Shown: positions 1 through 7,373, counted from the first letter of the stretch. The stretch: 34,870 bases of DNA from an uncultured bacterium (GCA_903884945.1 CAISGR010000116.1:1-34870); one strand, 5' to 3'. Made by a program: numbers and translations. The notes: a model not told the origin generated them from the letters alone.

Positions 1-29
1 CGGATGCTTCCCCGCCCGCGCCATTCCGG

Positions 30-1769
30 TCAGGCGGCGAGCTTCTCCGCCTCGGAGTTCGGCACGATCCGGATCGCCCGACCGGCAGCGGCGACGCTCG
101 CGACGCCACCGCGCGTCGTGTAGGCGGCGGGGGGGAAGCGCATCCAACGCGGCACCCAGCGCTCGACCTTGGCGCGCCCGTTCGCGCCCTCCAGATGATC
201 GCGCGCGATCTTCTTGACCGTCTTGGCCTTCTCGCCCGCGTTGGCCTTGGCGACCACGTCGCCCGCGATCTCGGCGAGCAGCGAGGACGCGACTTCGCGG
301 TCGCGGACTAGCTCGAACAGGCAGGCATCGGCCTGCCACCAGTCTGCCATGTCGATGTCGAGATGGCTTCCGACCGCATCGACGGCGGCGCTGCCGACCA
401 TCAAGGTCTCGCCCATCGCGACCGCGACGATGTCGAGCACGACACTATCGGGCAGCTCCAGCAGCCGGTGGAACAACTGGCACAGGCCATGGTCGTCGCC
501 GTTGCCGCCGGTGAGCGTCGGCTCCTCGGGCGAGAGGTCGAGCACGGCCAGCACCGCGCGGCGATGCTCGTCGAACCGCGCTTCGCCGGGTGAGGCCTCA
601 ACGCTCTCGCGGACATCGTCGTTGCGGGTCGATCGGCTGTCGGGCCGCACGGTCCAGAGCGGCGAGCCGACGATCATGTGTGCGACCGCGAGCCGCAGCG
701 CGACGCCCGGATGGGCGCACATCGCCGCGCGCACGGCGGCATGGCGGTGCAGATCGACATAGCCGGACAGGGCGCTGGTGATCTCCGGCCGGGTCGGCTT
801 TTCGGTCGCCGCGACGGGCAAGCCGCGCTCCGCGCGGCGCGCCTCGGCGCGGGTCAGATAGCCTTCGTGGAAGACCACCTCGCCGTTGGCGCGGACATCG
901 ACATAGACGCGCCCGCCCTTGCGCTTGGGGGCCTTCTCATATTCCCAGCTATCGAACCGCTCGGACGCGGGCACGATCACGACATCGCTCCAGCCCGCTT
1001 CCAGATAGGCATCGCGACGCTCGGCGATGACGGCATTCTGTGCCGTCCAGAAGGCGTCGGCATCGGCGAAATAGCGGTCATCGCCGAACAGGTCGGCGAC
1101 CAGCGCGCCCTTGTAGCCATCGACATCGAACAGCGCGTGCGCGGCGCTGATCGACTGGCCGCCCAAGAGCCAGGCCTTCAACTGATGCCCGGTCGGGACA
1201 TAGGCCTCCTTGTCGTCGAGCAGCGCCAGCCATGCGCGCTGCTGGGACTTGGACGCCATGGTCAGGTGCTTGACGGTCGCGCGATCGATCTTCTCCTGCC
1301 GGTAGAGGTCGCGGATGCGCGGCATGAGGTTGCCGAGCGCGAGCACGCGGCGGATGGTGAGGTCGGGAAGCCCGAAGGTCTCGGCGATGTCGGCGATCTC
1401 GCGGCCTTCCTTCACCAGCCGGGTGAACGTCTCCCACTGGGTCACCTCGTCGGCGTCGAGCCGCGCGAGATTCTCGATCATCGACGCCTCGATCGCGGCG
1501 GCGTCGTCGCCCGCCGCGAGCACGCGGCACGGCAGCGGTTCGGCTTCGCCGGTCTCGGCGGCGACCAGAACGGCGGCGTGGAAGCGCCGCGCGCCCGCGA
1601 CGATCTCGTAATCGCCTTCGGTTTCGCACGGGCGGACCAGCAGGGTCTGGATGACGCCGCGCTTGCGGATGGTGGGCAGGATGTCGCTGACATCGGGGGC
1701 CTTGCGGCTGTGCCGCATGTTGGTCTTGCTGACCGACAGCCGGTCCTGCGCGATGAACATAAGGGTCAT
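30..1769 (-). CDS. parB: ParB/RepB/Spo0J-like partition or nuclease-domain protein
   Basis: The protein has 579 residues. Its N-terminal part, about residues 5-105, has ParB features: an 'I..RGV.Q.LLVRP' stretch, the GARRFHAA box and an IENLARLDAD box. An HTH-like region follows at about 110-165. The remaining 400 or so residues are an extension typical of large ICE or plasmid ParB-like proteins rather than compact chromosomal ParB. No ParA gene is adjacent in the window. The start at 1769 is supported by AAGGAG about 7 nt upstream. It is the last gene of a minus-strand run behind the DUF2958 and ArdC genes, with an 88-bp gap. A role in ICE maintenance or in control of ICE gene expression is likely but not shown by sequence. 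Confidence 0.85.
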   Translation of the reverse strand: MTLMFIAQDRLSVSKTNMRHSRKAPDVSDILPTIRKRGVIQTLLVRPCETEGDYEIVAGARRFHAAVLVAAETGEAEPLPCRVLAAGDDAAAIEASMIENLARLDADEVTQWETFTRLVKEGREIADIAETFGLPDLTIRRVLALGNLMPRIRDLYRQEKIDRATVKHLTMASKSQQRAWLALLDDKEAYVPTGHQLKAWLLGGQSISAAHALFDVDGYKGALVADLFGDDRYFADADAFWTAQNAVIAERRDAYLEAGWSDVVIVPASERFDSWEYEKAPKRKGGRVYVDVRANGEVVFHEGYLTRAEARRAERGLPVAATEKPTRPEITSALSGYVDLHRHAAVRAAMCAHPGVALRLAVAHMIVGSPLWTVRPDSRSTRNDDVRESVEASPGEARFDEHRRAVLAVLDLSPEEPTLTGGNGDDHGLCQLFHRLLELPDSVVLDIVAVAMGETLMVGSAAVDAVGSHLDIDMADWWQADACLFELVRDREVASSLLAEIAGDVVAKANAGEKAKTVKKIARDHLEGANGRAKVERWVPRWMRFPPAAYTTRGGVASVAAAGRAIRIVPNSEAEKLAA

Positions 1770-1857
1770 GGTCTTGCTCCTTCATGGGAGCCGGACGCGC
1801 CGATGATCCTTTGGCGGGTCCGGCAAAGATGGGCGGCGATCCGCGCCGCCCGGTCGG

Positions 1858-2295
1858 TCATCCGTTTCCGGATGCGTCGGGCGGCGGCCCGATCTCGTCG
1901 CTTGGGTCGGTGCCGGGGGCGACCCGGCGCAGCAGGGATTGGGCGTGGATGATCGACCCGGCGCGGCGGCTCCATGCCGCCCAGACCGACAGCTTGAAGC
2001 GCCCCTCGAAACCGATGTCGCGCTCGATCCCCAGCCCGAACGGCAGGCGCACCGAGGCGATTTCGGACAGGCTGAACACGCCAAGCTCGGGACAGCCGAA
2101 GCCGAGATCGGCGAGGCCGAACAAAGTGTCGCCGTCCTCGTAAAGTTCGGTCGCGAGCCATGTCGCCGCGCCCAGCGGATTGAACAGCTTGATGACCGGG
2201 ACGGGATCGAGCCGCTCGCCCTTGGCCTCGGCAACTTGGGCGTTGATGGCGTTCGCGCGCAGCGCGAAGCGAAGCTCGGGAGGCAGGAGGATCAT
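1858..2295 (-). CDS. DUF2958 domain-containing protein
   Basis: This 145-aa protein begins MILLPPELR and contains 'PVIKLFNPLGAATWLATEL', 'DTLFGLADLGFGCPELG' and 'GLGIERDIGF', all characteristic of DUF2958. The family is small, has no established function, and is common next to antirestriction genes on plasmids and ICEs. The start codon overlaps the ArdC stop by 4 bp (ATGA at 2292-2295), so translation is probably coupled. I infer a role in establishment in a new host from this linkage only. Confidence 0.85.
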   Translation of the reverse strand: MILLPPELRFALRANAINAQVAEAKGERLDPVPVIKLFNPLGAATWLATELYEDGDTLFGLADLGFGCPELGVFSLSEIASVRLPFGLGIERDIGFEGRFKLSVWAAWSRRAGSIIHAQSLLRRVAPGTDPSDEIGPPPDASGNG

Positions 2296-3269
2296 GCCGC
2301 CAACCTCCCGTCGATGCGGGTTTCGGCGGTTTCGCGATGGCGCGCGAGCAGCCAGTCAGCGGCCTTGCTGGCCTGACTCGCGGCGCGGAAAATGGCGCGA
2401 TTATCCTCGCGCAGCACCTCCAGCCATGAACCGATATAGTCGGCATGACGGACGGTCGGCACGATCCCGAGTGCGGCGCACAGGAAGGCGGAGCCGAGTT
2501 CGGCGACCAGTTCCTCCCGGGCATAGCCCTTGGTGCCGAAGCCGTGCGTCAGGTCGCGGGCCAGTCGCTTGGCGTGGCCGGTGGCGTGGGTCAGCTCGTG
2601 CAGGCAGGTGCGATAATAGTTGATCTGCTCGAAGAAAGCGGGCTGCGGCGGCACCTGCACGAAATCGGCAGCGGGCACATAGAAGGCCTTGGGTCCGCCG
2701 ATCCGGAAATCGACGCCGGAGGCGGCGATCACATCCTCGGCAACCGGCACGATCTCGCGCTCGGGAAGCGGCGCGGGGTCGGGCGCGAGGCCCGGACGCA
2801 GCCCTTCGCATTGCGCGATGTTGAAGACGGTGAAACGCTTGAGGAACGGCACCGCCTTGGCGTCCTCGCCGCTCGCCGCCGCCTTGGCCTTCTCTGCCTC
2901 GGGGATGAAGCGGTCGGCATAGACCACGGTCTGGCCGCGCTCGCCCTTGATGACCGAGCCGCCCGCCTCCTGCGCCTGCCGAAAGGTCAGCCAGCTTTGC
3001 GTGGGGTAGCCGTTCGCGATCACCGCGCCCCACAGCAGCAGCACGTTGACGCCGGAATAATTGCGCCCGGTGAGCGCGTTGCGCGGCAGCGACGGGCCTA
3101 TGGTCGTTTTGGCGCAGGCGGTGCCGCTCCACGGCTGGACCCATGGGACGCGCCCCGCCTCCAGCTCGGCGACAATGCGGGCGGTCACCTCGTCGTAAAG
3201 ATTGACGCGCGGCTCGGCACGCTCGGCAACTCCCTTGCCACGGGCGAAACGCCTGGGGGACTTGGACAC
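2292..3269 (-). CDS. ardC: ArdC-like antirestriction protein with zincin metallopeptidase domain
   Basis: The protein has 325 residues from a GTG start at 3269. GAGGAGG lies about 7 nt before this GTG, and a longer upstream reading frame (to 3386) is Pro/Gly-rich and unlike the family, so I chose the GTG. The N-terminal half, about residues 20-150, matches the ArdC ssDNA-binding domain: 'YDEVTARIVAELEAGRVPWVQPW', 'PRNALTGRNYSGVN', 'SWLTFRQAQEAGG'. The C-terminal half has the zinc-binding HELTHATGH motif at about 224-232. ArdC proteins protect incoming single-stranded DNA against restriction during conjugation (family knowledge). It is first in an ardC-DUF2958-parB array. Confidence 0.9.
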   Translation of the reverse strand: MSKSPRRFARGKGVAERAEPRVNLYDEVTARIVAELEAGRVPWVQPWSGTACAKTTIGPSLPRNALTGRNYSGVNVLLLWGAVIANGYPTQSWLTFRQAQEAGGSVIKGERGQTVVYADRFIPEAEKAKAAASGEDAKAVPFLKRFTVFNIAQCEGLRPGLAPDPAPLPEREIVPVAEDVIAASGVDFRIGGPKAFYVPAADFVQVPPQPAFFEQINYYRTCLHELTHATGHAKRLARDLTHGFGTKGYAREELVAELGSAFLCAALGIVPTVRHADYIGSWLEVLREDNRAIFRAASQASKAADWLLARHRETAETRIDGRLAA

Positions 3270-3621
3270 GAAAGCCTCCTCGCCACCCCAAAAGCCCCAT
3301 GGCCTCCCCGCGAAAGGCGGGGGTGGGCGGCGAGAAGCGACCAGAGGAGGCCCGGCTCCAGCGGGCCGCGCACCGACAGGGCGCAATGCAATGAAGCACT
3401 CCGCGAAGCGGAGTTGCGCGGGCCGCGACGGGCCTCAGGCGGAAGCGCCGGCCACACCCGCCGACAAGGGAAGGCCCACGAACGACGCCGCCGCGCCATC
3501 AGCGCGCGGCGACCATCTCCACGTCAGCGATCGTCACCTGCGGCCGAGATCCGCCCGGCGGAGCTCGGCGGACCCAAGGGCCGTAGAGCGCGGCCGCGCC
3601 AAGCGCGGCGACGCAACCATC
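3270..3621. other. Intergenic region upstream of ardC
   Basis: This 352-bp GC-rich stretch separates the ardC start from the qseM-like stop and shows no convincing gene. Open frames across it are low-complexity Pro/Arg/Gly translations. A perfect 7-bp hairpin ACTCCGC-gaa-GCGGAGT lies at 3398-3414 and could act as a transcript-end or leader structure. The ardC promoter should be here, but I cannot place it. Confidence 0.5.
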
Positions 3622-3927
3622 CTATTGCACGGAAGTGCGGAAAACGTTGCGGGGTAGCGTGCCGAACGCCTCGATTGCGGCGCCCAGGCCATCGGCGATG
3701 ATCCAGCGCGCACGGGCGAGATGGCTGTCCCAGCAGCAACGCGCGCGATCGGCATCGGAAATGGGATCGATACCGAGAATCTCCAGCGACCCCTCCCGCC
3801 AGTCGACGCCCGCGTCGGCGGCATCCAGCAGTTCGGCATAGGTCAGGAGGTGTTGACGGTCATAATCGATGACCGTTTCGCCGTCTGGGGCGGCAGGTTG
3901 AAGAGTCTGCGGCATTGCGCGCCTCAT
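3622..3927 (-). CDS. qseM: DUF2285 protein, QseM-like antiactivator
   Basis: The protein has 101 residues from 3927, or 97 from the second Met at 3915. The core 'DRQHLLTYAELLDAADAGVDWREGSLEILGIDP' followed by 'ARCCWDSHLARARWI' is the short stand-alone DUF2285 type. In ICEMlSym(R7A) the small protein QseM is an antiactivator that binds both TraR and FseA and blocks transfer. It is encoded divergently from the repressor gene qseC (established in Mesorhizobium). The same arrangement occurs here: a tiny XRE gene diverges from this one across 75 bp containing inverted repeats, and TraR, TraI and FseA homologues lie close by. The assignment rests on this context plus the domain. Direct similarity to QseM should be tested. 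Confidence 0.75.
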   Translation of the reverse strand: MRRAMPQTLQPAAPDGETVIDYDRQHLLTYAELLDAADAGVDWREGSLEILGIDPISDADRARCCWDSHLARARWIIADGLGAAIEAFGTLPRNVFRTSVQ

Positions 3928-3950
3928 GAAAACTGCGCCTGTATAACGAA

Positions 3951-3982
3951 TAGGAACTATCGTTCCTAGAAGGATCGTTCCT
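3951..3982. promoter_or_regulatory. Candidate QseC operators between qseM and qseC
   Basis: A perfect inverted repeat, TAGGAAC-tatc-GTTCCTA, lies at 3951-3968. A second, shorter half-repeated site, AGGA-tcgt-TCCT, follows at 3971-3982. ATCGTTCCT occurs twice as a direct repeat. Two adjacent dyads between divergent genes, one of which encodes a small XRE protein, suggest operator pairs controlling both promoters, as described for qseC/qseM. No clear Shine-Dalgarno precedes the qseC ATG at 4003. Confidence 0.65.
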
Positions 3983-4002
3983 GTCGGCTGACCGTCGACA
4001 AG

Positions 4003-4218
4003 ATGGACTTGAAGGATGTTCTCGCGACCAATGTGAGGCTACTGCGTCAAGCGATGGAGATGACGCAGGAGGAGCTTGCGGAGCGCACTGGCATCAGTTC
4101 TCGCTACGTGGGTTCGATCGAGCGTGGCCGCGTTTCGGCAAGCGTGACGATCCTGGGGAAGCTCGCGCGGGCTTTCGAGGTTTCGCCATGCGCGCTCATC
4201 TCGCCCGCGAAGAGATAG
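4003..4218 (+). CDS. qseC: Small XRE-family transcriptional regulator, QseC-like
   Basis: This 71-aa protein is almost entirely one Cro/CI-type HTH domain: 'NVRLLRQAMEMTQEELAERTGISSRYVGSIERGRVSASVTILGKLARAFEVSP'. It is transcribed away from the DUF2285 gene, with the paired dyads at 3951-3982 between them. By analogy with ICEMlSym(R7A) QseC, it should repress the antiactivator gene and adjust its own expression, setting a bistable on/off state. The ATG at 4003 fits the domain start. The upstream sequence lacks a good ribosome-binding site. The gene converges with the fseA-like gene, leaving 30 bp between the stops. Confidence 0.8.
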   Translation: MDLKDVLATNVRLLRQAMEMTQEELAERTGISSRYVGSIERGRVSASVTILGKLARAFEVSPCALISPAKR

Positions 4219-4248
4219 TCCTCACACCAACGGCAGAACTGACGGCCC

Positions 4249-4975
4249 TCACAACCGGTGCAAGAGTATGCCGCGTGGCCCGCAGCGGAAAAGCGAGCCG
4301 GCAAGCGCGATCCTTCTGCGCGCGCGCGACTTGAGATGCTCCCCGTCGCCCGGCCAGTCGCCGCCCAGCACACCGAGACCGACGTCCCGCAAGCTTGCGC
4401 CCGCAGCGAGGGCGTCAGCGGCGCGGAGCGCCGCAACAAGGCGAAGGAAGCGCTGGTCATGATGCGCCGACATATCGCCGCGCACGAGTGCGTCCAGCCT
4501 GCGGATCGATACCAGTTGTGGCTCGAGCGGTCGATCGAGGGCGGCTGCCGGTTCGATCATAATCATGCCAGAGTCTAGAGCGCCCTCAATCAGGTCGAGC
4601 CGCAGCGCTCCATCGCGCAGGTCGAGGCGGACATGGTGACAGCCTTTGCCCGGCAGGATGCTGTGTGGAACGCGGGACAGGTCGGTGCCGCGAACCAAGT
4701 CCCGTGCTGGGAAGATACGCCCGCGCAAAACGTATGGGTCGGCTTCAGCCGTCCACATATAGGGCGCGCGGGCGCAATCGAGCGCGGGATCAGCGGCGAA
4801 AGTGAAGCCCCCAGCGAGCAGCAGACTCAGGGACAGTGCCGCCGCTCGCCACAAACGCGCGATAGGCGGGGTCGCGCCGCAGCAACTCCCAGGCGAGCGC
4901 CGGGCGGCCTAGGCGGAGCACGGGCGCATAGGCATCCGCGTCCCGCCAATCAGGCGGCGACCAGCGCGGCATCAC
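4249..4975 (-). CDS. fseA: FseA-like excision activator, DUF6499 + DUF2285 parts joined by a +1 frameshift
   Basis: There are two overlapping reading frames. The first (4975 to 4790, 61 aa) is a DUF6499-type N-terminus: 'PDWRDADAYAPVLRLGRPALAWELLRRDPAYR' ending 'ARWGLHF' plus two residues. The second (ends 4249) continues from 'AADPALDCARAPYMW' and carries the long DUF2285 region with 'DALAAGASLRDVGLGVL' and 'LKSRARRRIALAGSLF'. Skipping one base after the TTT at 4801-4799 fuses them into a 241-aa protein with the usual WGLHF-AADPAL junction. In ICEMlSym(R7A), msi172 and msi171 are fused by programmed +1 frameshifting to give FseA, the activator of excision. The start is GTG at 4975 (or ATG at 4972), overlapping the dioxygenase stop. 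Alternatives are a sequencing error or a decayed gene. Confidence 0.8.
4790..4804 (-). other. Candidate +1 ribosomal frameshift site
   Basis: On the minus strand the zero frame reads CAC TTT CGC CGC TGA. A peptidyl tRNA-Phe (anticodon GAA) on TTT can move forward one base onto TTC, a better match. The +1 frame then continues GCC GCT GAT and enters the DUF2285 frame directly. The zero-frame stop comes only two codons after TTT, so unshifted product ends almost at the slip point. I see no obvious internal Shine-Dalgarno stimulator just upstream. Confidence 0.65.
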
Positions 4976-5829
4976 GGTTGCTGCCCGGCCAGGAACGACG
5001 CCGCCATCGCGTCCTGATCGGGACGCAGCGCATCGATTGCGCCGAGATGTTCGGGAACGTCATCGCCAAGCAGGACGGACGGGCATTGGCCTTCGACGTT
5101 CCCGAGATTTGGCCGGTGCTGGGCGTAGCCGACCAGTGCCGCCAGTTCGGGGGAGAAACCTCGTGCCACCGCCGGCGGATAGACCAGCCATTGCAGCTCG
5201 AACGGCTTGAGCCAGCCGAGACAATAGCTGACGATCACGCCGCGGCGGGGCGCGGTCGAACGGTTGCCGCCGCCTCCGTGCAGCGTTGAACCCAGAAACA
5301 GCAACGCGTCGCCGGGCGCGATCTCCGGCACCACCGCCAGTTCCTCGGGCAGGTCGGCTGCGTCTGGATCGGCATGGCTGCCTGCCCACAGCCGCGTGCC
5401 GCCGTTCTCTTCGGTGAAAGGGTCGATCGGCCACATCACGTTGATCAGATATTCGAGGCTGCCCTTGGGGCCCGCCCACATGTCCTGATCGCGGTGCGGG
5501 AATTGGGCCGGTGCGCCGGGATGGATCTCGATCGCCTGCGTGAGATTGAGCGCGATGCGCTCGCACCAGGGTAGCAGCATCCGCTCGGCGAGTGCGATGA
5601 CATCGGGATGGCGAACCAGCGCCTCGGCATGGCAGGACCGGCGCAGCAGCGCGCCGAACCGGCGGGTGCGGTTACCGTAGAAGACGCCTTGGCACATCGG
5701 TGTCGCGGCGAAGCTCGGCGCCAGGTCGGCCGCGAGGTCGGAGATTACCGCTGGATCGAGGGCCCGGCGCAGGGTGTAATAGCCGTCCTGGGCCAGTTCG
5801 CCGGCGGCGATATCGAGGGCGGCTCTCAT
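4972..5829 (-). CDS. Phytanoyl-CoA dioxygenase (PhyH) family Fe(II)/2-oxoglutarate oxygenase
   Basis: The protein has 285 residues. It has the PhyH pattern: the iron-binding HRD (HxD) in 'QFPHRDQDMW' at about residues 111-117, 'EENGGTRLWAGSH', then the distal His in 'LFLGSTLHGGGGNRS' and an Arg downstream that would hold 2-oxoglutarate ('APRRGV'). The iron triad looks intact, so it is probably an active hydroxylase. It sits inside the quorum-sensing operon: ATGA overlap with traI upstream and GTGATG overlap with fseA downstream. This suggests that its substrate or product belongs to the signalling pathway, for example the acyl chain of the homoserine lactone or its acyl-CoA precursor. That substrate is inference only; PhyH proteins act on many small molecules. 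Confidence 0.85.
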   Translation of the reverse strand: MRAALDIAAGELAQDGYYTLRRALDPAVISDLAADLAPSFAATPMCQGVFYGNRTRRFGALLRRSCHAEALVRHPDVIALAERMLLPWCERIALNLTQAIEIHPGAPAQFPHRDQDMWAGPKGSLEYLINVMWPIDPFTEENGGTRLWAGSHADPDAADLPEELAVVPEIAPGDALLFLGSTLHGGGGNRSTAPRRGVIVSYCLGWLKPFELQWLVYPPAVARGFSPELAALVGYAQHRPNLGNVEGQCPSVLLGDDVPEHLGAIDALRPDQDAMAASFLAGQQP

Positions 5830-6428
5830 GCCGCGAACTCCAGCCGGCCGGTATAGGTGCCGGTCCAGGCGAGACGTTCGCGGACGTCCGATGTCACCCG
5901 GATGCGGAATGCGCCGATCGGACCGCCCTTCATGCGGAGCGGCGGCCCGAGCGGTTCGGCGCGCCAGCCCATGGCGAGCACCTCGCGGCGAAAGCCTTCG
6001 GGAATGACGCCGGTGATGTGTTCGACGGCGCGCGCGAGCGCAAAGTCGGCCATCGCCGAAATGAGATCATTGCGCAGTTCGCGCCGCCGCATGGCACCGT
6101 GTCGGCTGGGCAGACACAGCCGCGTGCTCTCCCATGTCGTGGCCCCGACCGGCACGCCGCCGGGGCAGAGATGCGGAAAGACGTCGCCGAGCAGGTGGGG
6201 CTGCCAACTCGGCAGCATACGCAGCGACGCCTCGTGCCTCCCCGCGTCGTCGATCGCGATAAGATAGACCGCGTCGGCAGTATCGAACTGGTCGATCTCG
6301 AACCGGTCCTCGACGACCGGCACGTCCCAGTCGAAGAAGTCAACGAACTGCGCCTTACGATCGGCAAACATGGTCTCAAGCGCCAGGGTGTGCGGGCTCG
6401 CTGGGTAATTGTCGATGGTGAGGATCAT
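5826..6428 (-). CDS. traI: Acyl-homoserine-lactone synthase (LuxI/TraI family)
   Basis: The 200-aa length is usual for the family. Conserved residues are in place: Arg24, Phe28 and Trp34 in the N-terminal 'DRKAQFVDFFDWDVP', 'EIDQFDT', Arg70 in 'EASLRML', and Glu100-Arg103 in 'ESTRLCL'. The enzyme joins S-adenosylmethionine to an acyl chain from acyl-ACP or acyl-CoA, giving a diffusible signal in the cytoplasm. GGGAG precedes the ATG at 6428. Its stop overlaps the start of the PhyH dioxygenase by 4 bp. It lies 78 bp downstream of traR on the same strand and may be cotranscribed with it. The acyl chain length cannot be read from the sequence. Confidence 0.95.
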   Translation of the reverse strand: MILTIDNYPASPHTLALETMFADRKAQFVDFFDWDVPVVEDRFEIDQFDTADAVYLIAIDDAGRHEASLRMLPSWQPHLLGDVFPHLCPGGVPVGATTWESTRLCLPSRHGAMRRRELRNDLISAMADFALARAVEHITGVIPEGFRREVLAMGWRAEPLGPPLRMKGGPIGAFRIRVTSDVRERLAWTGTYTGRLEFAA

Positions 6429-6488
6429 GGTGTGCTCCCGGTGATTACCGTCGGGAAAGGAAGCAGCCTTTGACCGTCAGGATCAGCA

Positions 6489-6502
6489 CCCGGAATTCCG
6501 GG
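6489..6502. repeat. Perfect 14-bp palindrome between traR and traI
   Basis: CCCGGAATTCCGGG lies just after the traR stop and about 60 bp before traI. It could be a protein-binding site for a traI promoter or an RNA hairpin. It is not a lux box, because it lacks the CTG-N10-CAG arrangement. A smaller dyad, TGAC-c-GTCA, lies nearby at 6471-6479. Confidence 0.4.
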
Positions 6503-6506
6503 CGGG

Positions 6507-7277
6507 TCAGCGGCGCCGCAGCTCGTCGAGCGTTATCTCGCCCGCCAGCAGCGCCGCCGCGACGAGTTCGGTCCGGTCGCGCGCGCCGAAGAGTTTGCGC
6601 GCATCGCGCAAATAGCTTTCGACCGTGTCCTCACTGAGATCGAGCCGGGCCGCGATGAGCTTGTTCCGAAGACCATGACCGGCGAGGACGACGCAATCGT
6701 GGTGACGCGGCGCGAGGCGCGGCAGCGGCCCAACGAGCTGCGGCCCGGCCAGCCGACGTGCGCGTTGGAAGGCGAAGATACCAAACATCTGGGCGGGAGC
6801 GAGCGCCAACTGCGCCATGCGCTGCGAGCGGAAGCCGGCGAAGGTGCAAGACCCGAGGCTGTAGCCGAGCTTGCCACAGGGCACGGTGATGCCTTCGTTC
6901 AGACCCTCACGGCGGCCCAGCTCAAGTACGATGCGATCGCGGTGATCGAGCGTGATGATGTCGCGCAGTTCCGACCAGAGGAAGGCACTATCGGCGAACA
7001 GACAGCTGCGCATGATGGGATCGCGACGATAGCGGCCCTCGCCGATGATCCGGCGCTCGGCACCCTCGGCATAGTCGCGCAAATCGACAGTGCCCGCTCG
7101 CGGCGCGCGCAGATCCTCATGCGTGATGAGTGCGAAATGGCGGCTGCGGATTTCGTCACTGAAATCGCGCGTGATCGACCGAAGCGATTTCCAGTCCATT
7201 GCAGCGCGAACCGCGCGCAATATGTCGTCTGCCAGGCCGAAGCCGAACGCGCCGGATGACTGGTTCCCTCCAGCCAT
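6507..7277 (-). CDS. traR: LuxR-family quorum-sensing regulator (TraR-like)
   Basis: The protein has 256 residues when started at the ATG at 7277, which has AGGAGGT about 7 nt upstream. A longer frame to 7403 runs through regulatory sequence and is rejected. The N-terminal two thirds is a signal-binding domain, for example 'DWKSLRSITRDFSDEIRSRHFALITHEDL' and 'DPIMRSCLFADSAFLWSEL'. The C-terminus is the LuxR HTH: 'GHGLRNKLIAARLDLSEDTVESYLRDARKLFGARDRTELVAAAL'. It should bind the TraI signal and activate the excision and transfer genes. A lux-box dyad at 7354-7373 lies in its own upstream region, suggesting autoactivation. A 6-bp hairpin (CCGCGG-cttt-CCGCGG, 7292-7307) sits directly before the ribosome-binding site. 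Confidence 0.92.
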   Translation of the reverse strand: MAGGNQSSGAFGFGLADDILRAVRAAMDWKSLRSITRDFSDEIRSRHFALITHEDLRAPRAGTVDLRDYAEGAERRIIGEGRYRRDPIMRSCLFADSAFLWSELRDIITLDHRDRIVLELGRREGLNEGITVPCGKLGYSLGSCTFAGFRSQRMAQLALAPAQMFGIFAFQRARRLAGPQLVGPLPRLAPRHHDCVVLAGHGLRNKLIAARLDLSEDTVESYLRDARKLFGARDRTELVAAALLAGEITLDELRRR

Positions 7278-7353
7278 TCGCTGACCTCCTGCCGCGGCTT
7301 TCCGCGGACCCGGTCCCCCATTGCCGGTGTGGTTGCAATTCCGCCCCGCTCGC

Positions 7354-7373
7354 GACTGTGACAAATGACAGTC
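7354..7373. promoter_or_regulatory. Lux box (TraR-AHL binding site) upstream of traR
   Basis: GACTGT-N8-ACAGTC is a perfect 20-bp dyad. It matches the classical lux-box core CTGT-N8-ACAG. It is centred about 87 bp before the traR start. A site centred near -42 would place transcription start around 7321, leaving a leader of about 45 nt, which is reasonable. No second copy was found by eye upstream of traI or traG. Confidence 0.7.

Noticed and set aside
678..1952. 424-aa plus-strand open frame opposite parB
   Set aside because: It is an antisense shadow rich in Arg/Gly/Ala; the minus strand has clear ParB motifs and a ribosome-binding site.
3270..3386. Longer ArdC N-terminus from 3386
   Set aside because: The extra residues are Pro/Gly-rich and unlike ArdC; GTG at 3269 has GAGGAGG at ideal spacing.
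4249..4975. Treating the split DUF6499/DUF2285 gene simply as a pseudogene
   Set aside because: Both halves are otherwise intact, the break is at a good slip site with an adjacent stop, and a functional frameshifted homologue (FseA) is known.
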